Shown: one piece after another, positions 57,596 through 64,000 of the stretch
How the letters are laid out: every line of letters begins with the position of its first letter
How positions within the stretch are numbered: the first letter of the stretch is position 1
NCBI GenBank assembly: GCA_902781465.1
Contig: CACZJK010000003.1
Span: forward strand, 108,579-172,578
Source of the DNA: an uncultured Pseudomonadota bacterium
Lineage (GTDB): Bacteria > Pseudomonadota > Alphaproteobacteria > Rs-D84
Length of the DNA stretch: 64,000 bases
Direction of reading: 5' to 3'
Program-made: the position numbers and the translations under genes
The notes under the pieces: model-generated
What the model was told of the DNA's origin: nothing
Databases searched by the model: none
What the model saw: only the letters and a program-made list of their open reading frames with translations

Positions 57596-59878
57596 TCAGA
57601 ATTGCGTTGCAAACGATAACAAAAAGCGACGTTCATCATCATATTCGTTAAGATGTAATGGCCAACCCCAAGAGAAATTCATTGGTCCCATTGGTGTATT
57701 CCAATAAATACCGAACCCAACAGATGTGCGCCAATCTTGATCTATCAAATTATCTTTTGTTATACCAAACACATTAGTATATACGTATTCTTGCTTTGGT
57801 GGACGGCCCAAAACACCATAATCTGCAAATACAAATCCTTTGATTTGATATTCGTCTGGGATAAAGATAGGGAAATTCACCTGGGTTGAACCATTAAGTT
57901 TCCAAAGTCCACCCAAAGAATATGTACGATAGAACCAATTTCGTGAACCTACACCAGCAACATCAAAACCACGCAAAGATTCGCCGCCCAAGAAATAACG
58001 ATAAACACGTGGAATATAATCATCACTTTCCAAAGATTGTAAATATCCAAATTCCCATCCTGTGCGGAATTGCCATCTGTCATCAAAGAATTTAAGCAAT
58101 GCGGTAATATCAGCATTATATCGCATAAATGTATTTGTGCTGCCAAATCCTGTATATGCGGCACCAACATTACCAACAATACCAGTATGTGTATTTTGTT
58201 GGAAGTTTGTATTCAAATTATAATAACGCAAATTTGTCCCAAGCGTATAAAGGTTTGCTTTCTGCCATCCGCCCATATTCAAATCATAGTTTTGGTCAAA
58301 CGTAGCAGACAAACGCATTGTTTGTGTCCAGTGGTCTGTTAAACGCCACCCCAATCTGCCAGAAACCATGAAAGAATCACGATCATATCCATATCCACCC
58401 AATTTGGAATATTGATATTGAGTATAAGAAACATCAAAACCACCAGATAATTCACGATTAAAAAGGAATGGTTCTGTGAAACTGAACATGGCCTGACGTT
58501 GATATTCTGCAATAGAACCCTTTAATTGAACAATTTGCCCGCGTCCCATAAAGTTATTTTCGGTAATACCGGCATCAATCATCCAGCCATTGATTGTTGA
58601 AAACCCGACGCCACCAGATAATTCGCCGGTTGGTTGTTCTTCGACCTTGACGTCTAAATTCATCATATTAGCATCGGCCAACCTTGTCGGAATCATTTGT
58701 ACATCTTTGAAATAACGAGTATGCATCAAATTCTGACGGCCGGTTTCAATGGTTTGTAATGAAAAAGGATCGCCTTCGCGCATAGGCAGATGGTGTTCGA
58801 TAACACTGTCAAAAGTACGAACATTGCCAAGTAAATTTATATTGTTTATATATATACGATTTGTTTTTTGTATTTTGAAATTTATGTCGACAGTGCGAGT
58901 ATCATCATGTTTTGTTGGAACAGGTTCCACACTTATGAAAGCGTATCCATGGTCTGCAACCTTGCCGCGCAGTGCATTTATGGTTGCATCAATTTCATCA
59001 ATGTTATAAACATCATTTTTTGATATTGTTAATTCTTTATACAATTCTTTTGTTGGGACATCTGGGAAAGGGTTATCTATTGTGACATCGGCGATTTTAT
59101 ATTGATTACCTTCGTCAACAGTATATTTCACAGAATAATATTCGCGGTCTTCGGTAAATTCGCCCTTTACATCAGTAATACGGAAATCAAGGAATCCGTT
59201 GCGCATATAAAATTGATGCAATAATTGTTGGTCGTATTGAATACGGTCTTCGTCATACACATCAAATTGAGTCATAAAACGCCACCAGGCATGTTCGCGT
59301 GAAAGCATCTCTTTACGTAATACACCAGAACGGAATTTTTTATTGTTTTCAAAATCTATGCGACGAATATAAGTTGGATGGCCTTCTTTGATTTCAAAAA
59401 CAACATTTACGCGATTGTTATCTAAATCAATTTTCTTTGGATTGATTTTTGTTCCAAAAAAACCTTTGCGTTGATAAAGAGTCAAAAGTCTTTGCACATC
59501 GCCACCAATCAAAGATTTATCATAAGAAGAACGTTCTTTGGTTTTAATTTCTTTTTTCAAATCATCTGTGTCGATTTCATCATTTCCTTCGACAGTCACC
59601 ATATTTACAACAGGCGATTCTACTACGGTAATTTTTAAAACATCGCCGTTTAATTTTACATCAACTTTTTCAAAATAACCACTGGATTGCAGACCTTTGG
59701 CAATATTGTTCACACGTTCAGAACCTATATTATCGCCTGTTTTTACATTAGCCAAAATACGAACAGATTCTGCGTCCATACGTTGATTACCACTGACATC
59801 TATGCGTGAAATAACTGCCGCATCCGCAGTTCCAACAAACGCAATTATTGATAAAAAGTTTAATGTTTTAATTTTCAT
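57596..59878 (-). CDS. bamA: Outer membrane assembly factor BamA
   Basis: BamA (760 aa) inserts beta-barrel proteins. It has a signal peptide (about 1-20), five POTRA domains (about 22-420, e.g. ISRIDVSGNQRMDAESVR), and a C-terminal barrel with GGVGFSTINGWMIDAG, FLGGESLRGFDVAGVGSR, the VRGF-type loop region and a terminal Phe (LLSFATQF). It follows the small tandem genes and rseP, the usual frr-uppS-cdsA-rseP-bamA order. Confidence 0.96.
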   Translation of the reverse strand: MKIKTLNFLSIIAFVGTADAAVISRIDVSGNQRMDAESVRILANVKTGDNIGSERVNNIAKGLQSSGYFEKVDVKLNGDVLKITVVESPVVNMVTVEGNDEIDTDDLKKEIKTKERSSYDKSLIGGDVQRLLTLYQRKGFFGTKINPKKIDLDNNRVNVVFEIKEGHPTYIRRIDFENNKKFRSGVLRKEMLSREHAWWRFMTQFDVYDEDRIQYDQQLLHQFYMRNGFLDFRITDVKGEFTEDREYYSVKYTVDEGNQYKIADVTIDNPFPDVPTKELYKELTISKNDVYNIDEIDATINALRGKVADHGYAFISVEPVPTKHDDTRTVDINFKIQKTNRIYINNINLLGNVRTFDSVIEHHLPMREGDPFSLQTIETGRQNLMHTRYFKDVQMIPTRLADANMMNLDVKVEEQPTGELSGGVGFSTINGWMIDAGITENNFMGRGQIVQLKGSIAEYQRQAMFSFTEPFLFNRELSGGFDVSYTQYQYSKLGGYGYDRDSFMVSGRLGWRLTDHWTQTMRLSATFDQNYDLNMGGWQKANLYTLGTNLRYYNLNTNFQQNTHTGIVGNVGAAYTGFGSTNTFMRYNADITALLKFFDDRWQFRTGWEFGYLQSLESDDYIPRVYRYFLGGESLRGFDVAGVGSRNWFYRTYSLGGLWKLNGSTQVNFPIFIPDEYQIKGFVFADYGVLGRPPKQEYVYTNVFGITKDNLIDQDWRTSVGFGIYWNTPMGPMNFSWGWPLHLNEYDDERRFLLSFATQF

Positions 59879-60090
59879 CTTTGTATTTTTCTCATTTGTT
59901 CTGAATGTAATTTGTCTAATTTTTGGTGATATTCTGCAAGCGCTTGTTAAATATCGGTGTTTCTGTTTACTTCTATCTTTATGTCATTTATATCTGCAAG
60001 CACAGGTTGATTTGATGTTGTGGCAAGGTTGCGCGCCCTTATCAAAGCCTGTTCTACTGTCAAACCTGCAACAAAATTCATAGTTTGCAT
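59875..60090 (-). pseudogene. Third small tandem paralog, interrupted by TAA
   Basis: From ATG 60090 the frame reads QTMNFVAGLTVEQALIRARN and on to NTDI, then a TAA (59949-59947), then continues QALAEYHQKLDKLHSEQMRK and ends in TGA overlapping the bamA ATG (ATGA). The part after the stop aligns with the ends of the two upstream paralogs, with TAA standing where they have a Leu or Lys codon (NTDVLQ, NADTKLQ). A single TTA-to-TAA change would explain it. The short product (47 aa) may still be made. Confidence 0.75.
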
Positions 60091-60093
60091 TTG

Positions 60094-60327
60094 TTATCTC
60101 TTTTTTTGTTTTAATTGTTGTTGGGTTTCAAACATTTTTCTTTTTACTTCCAAATATGAATCAATCGCATCTTGAAGTTTTGTATCAGCATTGACGCAAA
60201 AGCGTGCTTCATTCATTTCAATGAATATATCTTTACCTGTCGCACGTGCCATTTTGATAGCATTTTCAACCGCGATTCTGATATTTGTTCCAGGTGTTGG
60301 TTTATAAATATAGTTAGAAGTACTCAT
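60094..60327 (-). CDS. Small tandem paralog 2 of unknown function
   Basis: 77 aa: IRIAVENAIKMARATGKDIF, EMNEARFCVNADTKLQDAID, then a coiled-coil end (EVKRKMFETQQQLKQKKR). It is homologous to 60324-60557 and 59875-60090, has no signal peptide, and its ATG overlaps the stop of the preceding paralog. Family not recognised. Confidence 0.72.
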   Translation of the reverse strand: MSTSNYIYKPTPGTNIRIAVENAIKMARATGKDIFIEMNEARFCVNADTKLQDAIDSYLEVKRKMFETQQQLKQKKR

Positions 60328-60557
60328 TTATGCCTCGCTTGTTTTATTGCTGTAATTTCTGTTAAAAACTTTACTTTGTCGTCATATTCTTGTTTCGCGT
60401 GTTGTAATACATCTGTGTTTTTATCGATAATCATACATATACAACCAATACCCGCCACAACAGTTGTATCTGTATCCTTGGCAAATTGACGTGCATTTAT
60501 CATTTCTATTGACGGCACAATTGCATGAAAGTTTAATTGATGAACTTTATTTGTCAT
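60324..60557 (-). CDS. Small tandem paralog 1 of unknown function
   Basis: 77 aa from ATG 60557: HAIVPSIEMINARQFAKDTD, GIGCICMIIDKNTDVLQHAK, then YDDKVKFLTEITAIKQ. Shares the pattern A-R-x-x-A-x-x-T ... N-T-D-x-L-Q-x-A with the next two. It follows rseP and precedes bamA, positions where envelope chaperones often lie, but it has no signal peptide. Confidence 0.7.
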   Translation of the reverse strand: MTNKVHQLNFHAIVPSIEMINARQFAKDTDTTVVAGIGCICMIIDKNTDVLQHAKQEYDDKVKFLTEITAIKQARHK

Positions 60558-60568
60558 TTGTTTCTCTT

Positions 60569-61627
60569 TTAATTCAATCCAAACACGCGTGCTATATCGT
60601 TCCACATTGTAAATGCAAACAACAACAGGATTAAAATCCATCCGCATACAATAGTGTATTCCATTGCTTTCCCACCCAGTTTTCTGCGGGTGATGGCTTC
60701 TATTATCAAAATCAGTAAATAGCCACCGTCCAATACAGGTAATGGTAATAAATTAACGACGGCCAAATTTACAGAAATCAAGGCGATTATGGAAAGGAAT
60801 ACAAAAAATCCTGTTTCCAATGCGTGGGCTGAAACCTGGGCGATAGTAATAAATGACCCAAGTTGTTTAGATGAACGTTCCCCAGTCACGATTTGTTTCA
60901 ATACTACCAACAAAGTTTTTGATTGATGATATGTTTCGCGCAAACCCGAATAAAGCGAACCAAAGAATCCTTTCTTGCGAAACATAGTCTTGCTGCCGTC
61001 CGCGATAAGCCCCCAACGTTCCGCCGGTGCCAGGGTTGCTTTTACCAACTTATCTTTGCGGGCAATTAAAACATTAGCATTGTGTTTATCAGCCAATTCT
61101 TTTGCGATAATCAATTCACCCCAATTTTCAATATTGGCACCATCAATTTTCATAATAATATCACCTGGTTTAATGCCGGCCTTGAAAGCAACGCTGTCGC
61201 GGACAACCTGACCCACGACAGGTAATTGTATATTTCTTGGGCGGAACATAAAGTCTGCGGAATAAATAAACCAAGCTAACATAAAATTCATAAATACGCC
61301 CGCGGCAATAATTATGAACTGTTTCCACGCAGGCACAGACAGATAATGTCCAACTTTTTTAGCCTTTGGCAATTCGTTATATTTTTTGCGGTCGAACATA
61401 TCTTCTTGGCCGTAAATAGAAACATAACCACCCAAAGGCAAACAGCACAATTTCCAAACTGTGTTATGTTTGTCTTTCCATTTTATCAGGGCAGGGCCAA
61501 AACCAATTGAAAACGCATCAACGCGAACACCAGCCCAACGTGCAGCCATAAAATGGCCGGCTTCGTGAACAAATACTACAACGCCTAATACAATCAATAA
61601 TGCAACAATCGTTAAAATGGTATGCAT
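60569..61627 (-). CDS. rseP: Site-2 protease RseP
   Basis: RseP (352 aa) is an intramembrane zinc protease: VVFVHEAGHFMAARWAGVRV (HExxH), one PDZ domain (VRDSVAFKAGIKPGDIIMKI) and the C-terminal NLLPLPVLDGGYLL. It cleaves anti-sigma factors and signal-peptide remnants. There is one PDZ instead of the two in E. coli, as usual for shorter homologs. Confidence 0.95.
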   Translation of the reverse strand: MHTILTIVALLIVLGVVVFVHEAGHFMAARWAGVRVDAFSIGFGPALIKWKDKHNTVWKLCCLPLGGYVSIYGQEDMFDRKKYNELPKAKKVGHYLSVPAWKQFIIIAAGVFMNFMLAWFIYSADFMFRPRNIQLPVVGQVVRDSVAFKAGIKPGDIIMKIDGANIENWGELIIAKELADKHNANVLIARKDKLVKATLAPAERWGLIADGSKTMFRKKGFFGSLYSGLRETYHQSKTLLVVLKQIVTGERSSKQLGSFITIAQVSAHALETGFFVFLSIIALISVNLAVVNLLPLPVLDGGYLLILIIEAITRRKLGGKAMEYTIVCGWILILLLFAFTMWNDIARVFGLN

Positions 61628-61640
61628 ACCAGCGCCCCCT

Positions 61641-62312
61641 TTATGCTATGAATAACCAAATCAAAGGCAAGATGTAAATCCATCCGTCAAATCTGTCCAA
61701 TATTCCACCATGTCCAGGTATTAAATTTCCAAAATCTTTGATACCCAAACATCTTTTGATATAACTGGCGGTTAAATCGCCATATTGAGATAACAAAGAC
61801 ATACTGATACCCATCAATATTGCGAAAACGATATCATTACCAAACGGTTTGATATACATAAAGAATAATATCGACATAACGGTCCCGCATAAAATACCGC
61901 CGATTTGGCCAGCCCAAGTTTTGTGTCCTGATATTCTTTCCCACATTTTATCGCCACCAAAAATTTTGCCGAACAACCATCCGCCAACATCAGCGCCGAC
62001 AATAATCATCAGCAACCACAGCATAATCCAAGGGCGTGCGCCGACAAAATATACAGAAACCAACATCAAAATCAACCAAGCAAAAAAAGCGATGAAATAA
62101 AAAGAGTGTTTGTTGAAAGTGTCGCTGTCTGCGCTTTTGAAGTTTTTCAAAGTTTCATACATTGCACCAATTACAACTAAAACACCCAACCAACGCACAG
62201 CGTGAATTTGTGGAAAATAATATTCCAAAGCAATAATCACACCCAACACTGCCAACATTGCAGATGCTGATATAACGCGCAAGGTTGTATTAGATAATTC
62301 AGATAATTTCAT
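61641..62312 (-). CDS. cdsA: Phosphatidate cytidylyltransferase
   Basis: CdsA (223 aa, start 62312) has multiple transmembrane helices, GADVGGWLFGKIFGGDK and the signature SQYGDLTASYIKRCLGIKDF with LIPGHGGILDRFDG. It makes CDP-diacylglycerol for phospholipid synthesis. Start chosen for GGGGAAAAAA upstream and placement 1 nt after the uppS stop; the 26-residue upstream extension overlaps uppS. Confidence 0.94.
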   Translation of the reverse strand: MKLSELSNTTLRVISASAMLAVLGVIIALEYYFPQIHAVRWLGVLVVIGAMYETLKNFKSADSDTFNKHSFYFIAFFAWLILMLVSVYFVGARPWIMLWLLMIIVGADVGGWLFGKIFGGDKMWERISGHKTWAGQIGGILCGTVMSILFFMYIKPFGNDIVFAILMGISMSLLSQYGDLTASYIKRCLGIKDFGNLIPGHGGILDRFDGWIYILPLIWLFIA

Positions 62313-62313
62313 T

Positions 62314-63069
62314 TTATTTTTTCCCCGAATAATTTTTCTTTTTACCACCGCCAAAACGACGATCGCGTTTAGAGTATTCTTCCAAAACATGTTGCCATAA
62401 TTTTTCAGATTTAACTAAATCAGGCCAATGTTCTGGGATGAAAAGCAATTCTGCATAGGCCAATTTCCAAAGCAAGAAATTAGAAATGCGATTTTCATTA
62501 CTGGTTCGAACCATCAAATCTACTGGTAATAAATCGCCAGTATCCATAAATGTTTCAAAAGAGTCTTTATCAACCGTTTCGCCATTTTCAATTGCGGCAT
62601 TTACTGCGCGAATAATTTCGTCTTGTCCGCCGTAATTCAGTGCAAATACAACAGTTCCGCCGGTGTTTTCAGCAGAAACTTCTTCCAATTTATCGCACAA
62701 TTTAGCCAATTTCTTAGGCAATTTTTCACGCGAACCAACAACACGATAGCGCAGATTTTTTTCAATCGCGTGTTTCATATTTTTGTTCAGTTCTGTGTAA
62801 AAAAGATTCATTAAAAAATCGACTTCTTCTTTACTGCGATTCCAGTTTTCTGTTGAAAAGATATAGAAAGTAATCGTTGAAACACCGCGTGCCATAAACC
62901 AATCAACCAAGTTTTCAAAGTTGGAAATACCTGCTTGGTGTCCCATCAAAGGTGGTAATCCCCGCATTTCAGCCCAACGACGATTACCATCGCAAATAAA
63001 TGCGATGTGTTGTGGAATTTTAACAGGCGCGTCAGATTTAACGGCTTTTTTCTTGAAAATATTAAACAT
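62314..63069 (-). CDS. uppS: Undecaprenyl pyrophosphate synthase
   Basis: UppS (251 aa) makes the lipid carrier of wall and LPS synthesis. Seen: FICDGNRRWAEMRGLP with the catalytic Asp, GHQAGISNFENLVDW, FYIFSTENWNRSKEEV, and VRTSNENRISNFLLWKLAYA. The usual RTGGE in the last motif is RTSNE here, while the Arg and Ser contacts are kept. SD AAGGAAAC. Confidence 0.95.
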   Translation of the reverse strand: MFNIFKKKAVKSDAPVKIPQHIAFICDGNRRWAEMRGLPPLMGHQAGISNFENLVDWFMARGVSTITFYIFSTENWNRSKEEVDFLMNLFYTELNKNMKHAIEKNLRYRVVGSREKLPKKLAKLCDKLEEVSAENTGGTVVFALNYGGQDEIIRAVNAAIENGETVDKDSFETFMDTGDLLPVDLMVRTSNENRISNFLLWKLAYAELLFIPEHWPDLVKSEKLWQHVLEEYSKRDRRFGGGKKKNYSGKK

Positions 63070-63084
63070 TATGTTTCCTTTTAC

Positions 63085-63645
63085 TTAGACAGACATAATA
63101 TCAGTTTCTTTTTGTTTAGCCATTGCGTCGACTTCATTTCCGCGTGCATCAAAAACTTTTTGAATATCTTCTTCGTATTTGCGTTGATCGTCTTCGGAAA
63201 TTTCTTTATCTGTGACCGCGCGTTTGATTTTAGACATCGCATCTTGGCGAATGTTGCGCATAGAAATTTTTGCTTCTTCAGCGTATTTGCCGGCAACCTT
63301 GGTCAATTCACGACGGCGTTCTTCGGTAAGTGGTGGCAAATTCAAACGGATAACGCCACCCGCAGTCATAGGATTCAATCCCAAACCAGAATCACGAATC
63401 GCTTTTTCCACGGCCGGTGCATTTGACACATCCCAAACCGTCACAGATAAAGTCTGTGTATCTGGTGTTGATACTGTTGCGACCTGATTCAATGGCATTT
63501 CAGAGCCATATACAGGAACCTTGACACCGTCCAATAAGTGGATAGAAGCGCGGCCTGTGCGCAATCCTGCGTATTCGTTTTGTAATACTTCCAGTGTTTG
63601 GGCTGTTTTTTGTTCTACTTCGGTTTTAAGTGCTGAATAATCCAT
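63085..63645 (-). CDS. frr: Ribosome recycling factor
   Basis: RRF (186 aa): LRTGRASIHLLDGVKVPVYG, SVTVWDVSNAPAVEKAIRDS, GLGLNPMTAGGVIRLNLPPL and a helical end. It splits post-termination ribosomes with EF-G. SD AAGGAG upstream of the ATG at 63645. Confidence 0.97.
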   Translation of the reverse strand: MDYSALKTEVEQKTAQTLEVLQNEYAGLRTGRASIHLLDGVKVPVYGSEMPLNQVATVSTPDTQTLSVTVWDVSNAPAVEKAIRDSGLGLNPMTAGGVIRLNLPPLTEERRRELTKVAGKYAEEAKISMRNIRQDAMSKIKRAVTDKEISEDDQRKYEEDIQKVFDARGNEVDAMAKQKETDIMSV

Positions 63646-63693
63646 AATATTTACTCCTTAAATTATTCTTTTATAAAAGGTTAGCAAAATGAT

Positions 63694-63722
63694 TTGACTT
63701 TTGGCAAGAAGAAATATAGAAT
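63694..63722 (+). promoter_or_regulatory. Promoter of tRNA-Ala(GGC)
   Basis: TTGACT (63694-63699), 17-nt spacer, TAGAAT (63717-63722), 12 nt before the tRNA. Confidence 0.7.
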
Positions 63723-63734
63723 AAGTTTCCGCAT

Positions 63735-63810
63735 GGGGTTGTAGCTCAGTTGGTAGAGCACTTGCATGGCATGCAAGGGGTCGTCAGTTCGAGTCTGATC
63801 AGCTCCACCA
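63735..63810 (+). tRNA. tRNA-Ala (anticodon GGC)
   Basis: 76 nt: acceptor GGGGTTG/CAGCTCC, anticodon arm TTGCA-TGGCA-TGCAA region with anticodon GGC, T loop GTTCGAGTC, encoded CCA. Its first 28 nt equal those of tRNA-Ala(TGC). Confidence 0.97.
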
Positions 63811-63819
63811 CCGATTTTC

Positions 63820-63862
63820 GTTATTGCGCGCGGAACGCACAATTAAGAAAATCGAGTGTCCA
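63820..63862. repeat. Palindromic element after tRNA-Ala
   Basis: GATTTTCGTTATTGCG...CGCACAATTAAGAAAATC folds as one hairpin. Its ACAATTA and TTATTG blocks match the palindromic units at 11270-11540, also next to a tRNA. A second small hairpin (GCCTT-GGCG-AAGGC) follows at about 63868. Confidence 0.6.
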
Positions 63863-63902
63863 CCGAAGCCTTGGCGAAGGCGGACTTAAATTAAAAAGTT
63901 AT

Positions 63903-63980
63903 GGCGGGTGTAGCTCAGTTGGTTAGAGCGTCGGTTTGTGGTACCGAATGTCGCCAGTTCGAATCTGGTCACCCGCCCCA
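63903..63980 (+). tRNA. tRNA-His (anticodon GTG)
   Basis: Includes the extra 5' G (63903) pairing with C73, acceptor GCGGGTG/CACCCGC, anticodon arm TCGGT-TTGTGGT-ACCGA, T loop GTTCGAATC, encoded CCA. Confidence 0.97.
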
Positions 63981-64000
63981 TTAAATTAAAAAATGGACCG

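Noticed and set aside
1-64000. Alternative genetic code (UGA as Trp) in a reduced genome
   Set aside because: Trp is encoded by TGG throughout and TGA ends several genes in conserved places (for example the coiled-coil gene overlapping zapA), so the code is standard.

Overview
The window is 64 kb of a low-GC bacterial chromosome with standard codon use (TAA, TAG and TGA all serve as stops). Several gene groups point to an alphaproteobacterium with a small genome, probably host- or gut-associated: lptE-holA-map, zapA behind a small coiled-coil gene, an LptM-type lipoprotein, lpxI, the frr-uppS-cdsA-rseP-bamA chain, scattered type IV secretion genes (VirB11, two VirB8-like proteins, a VirB7-like lipoprotein, a VirB6/VirB1-like fusion), and small secreted proteins with InlB/Flg_new-type repeats. 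The order-level assignment is an inference.

Layout. 1-8.5 kb: tRNA-Leu, rpmB, an N-domain-less ClpB, a zeta-type kinase with an acyl-carrier-protein gene, a methyltransferase, tRNA-Ala with a broken copy beside it, rpsU, parC, rpmG. 8.6-15.3 kb: accessory region with a structured leader RNA, two secreted-protein genes, tRNA-Leu/Asp/Glu, palindromic repeats, a deaminase and unknown genes separated by decayed gene tails, and a cysteine-rich pilin-like gene. 15.3-30.5 kb: mostly core genes (lptE, holA, map, radC, zapA, gap, miaA, priA), with a serine recombinase next to a trimeric autotransporter adhesin. 30.5-35 kb: a surface-protein operon ending in a diversity-generating retroelement (DGR: target gene with variable repeat, template repeat, small cassette gene, reverse transcriptase). 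35-42 kb: virB11, two lipoproteins, lpxI, rlmD-like gene, a second copy of the two-gene secreted-protein module, a candidate small RNA, birA. 42.1-54.9 kb: a compact podovirus-type head/tail/lysis cluster without visible integrase or replication genes. Its large terminase is cut exactly between ATPase and nuclease halves by three opposite-strand genes that include the chromosomal dnaB. 54.9-64 kb: yraN, type IV secretion genes, bamA, small tandem paralogs, rseP, cdsA, uppS, frr, tRNA-Ala, tRNA-His.

Three things stand out. First, a recurring structured 5' leader (A 8629-8827 +, B 30507-30678 +, C 40080-40231 -, D 27979-28158 -) has the same helix order in four copies with different sequences: a 7-8 bp closing helix, a hairpin whose 3' arm can pair instead with a downstream repeat of its 5' arm, and a 3' hairpin. 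The compensating differences argue for a conserved RNA switch that I cannot match to a named family. Second, the DGR is complete by eye: TR 33152-33288 and VR 32523-32658 differ at 11 positions plus one 1-nt deletion, all at template adenines, and the deletion puts the target out of frame. Third, the phage cluster looks domesticated (gene-transfer-agent-like) and carries the split terminase.

Expression signals: at least six genes (lptM-like, zapB-like, miaA, priA, rlmD-like, and the winged-helix gene before birA) have a -10 hexamer ending exactly 6 nt before the ATG and no Shine-Dalgarno sequence, so they are predicted to make leaderless mRNAs.
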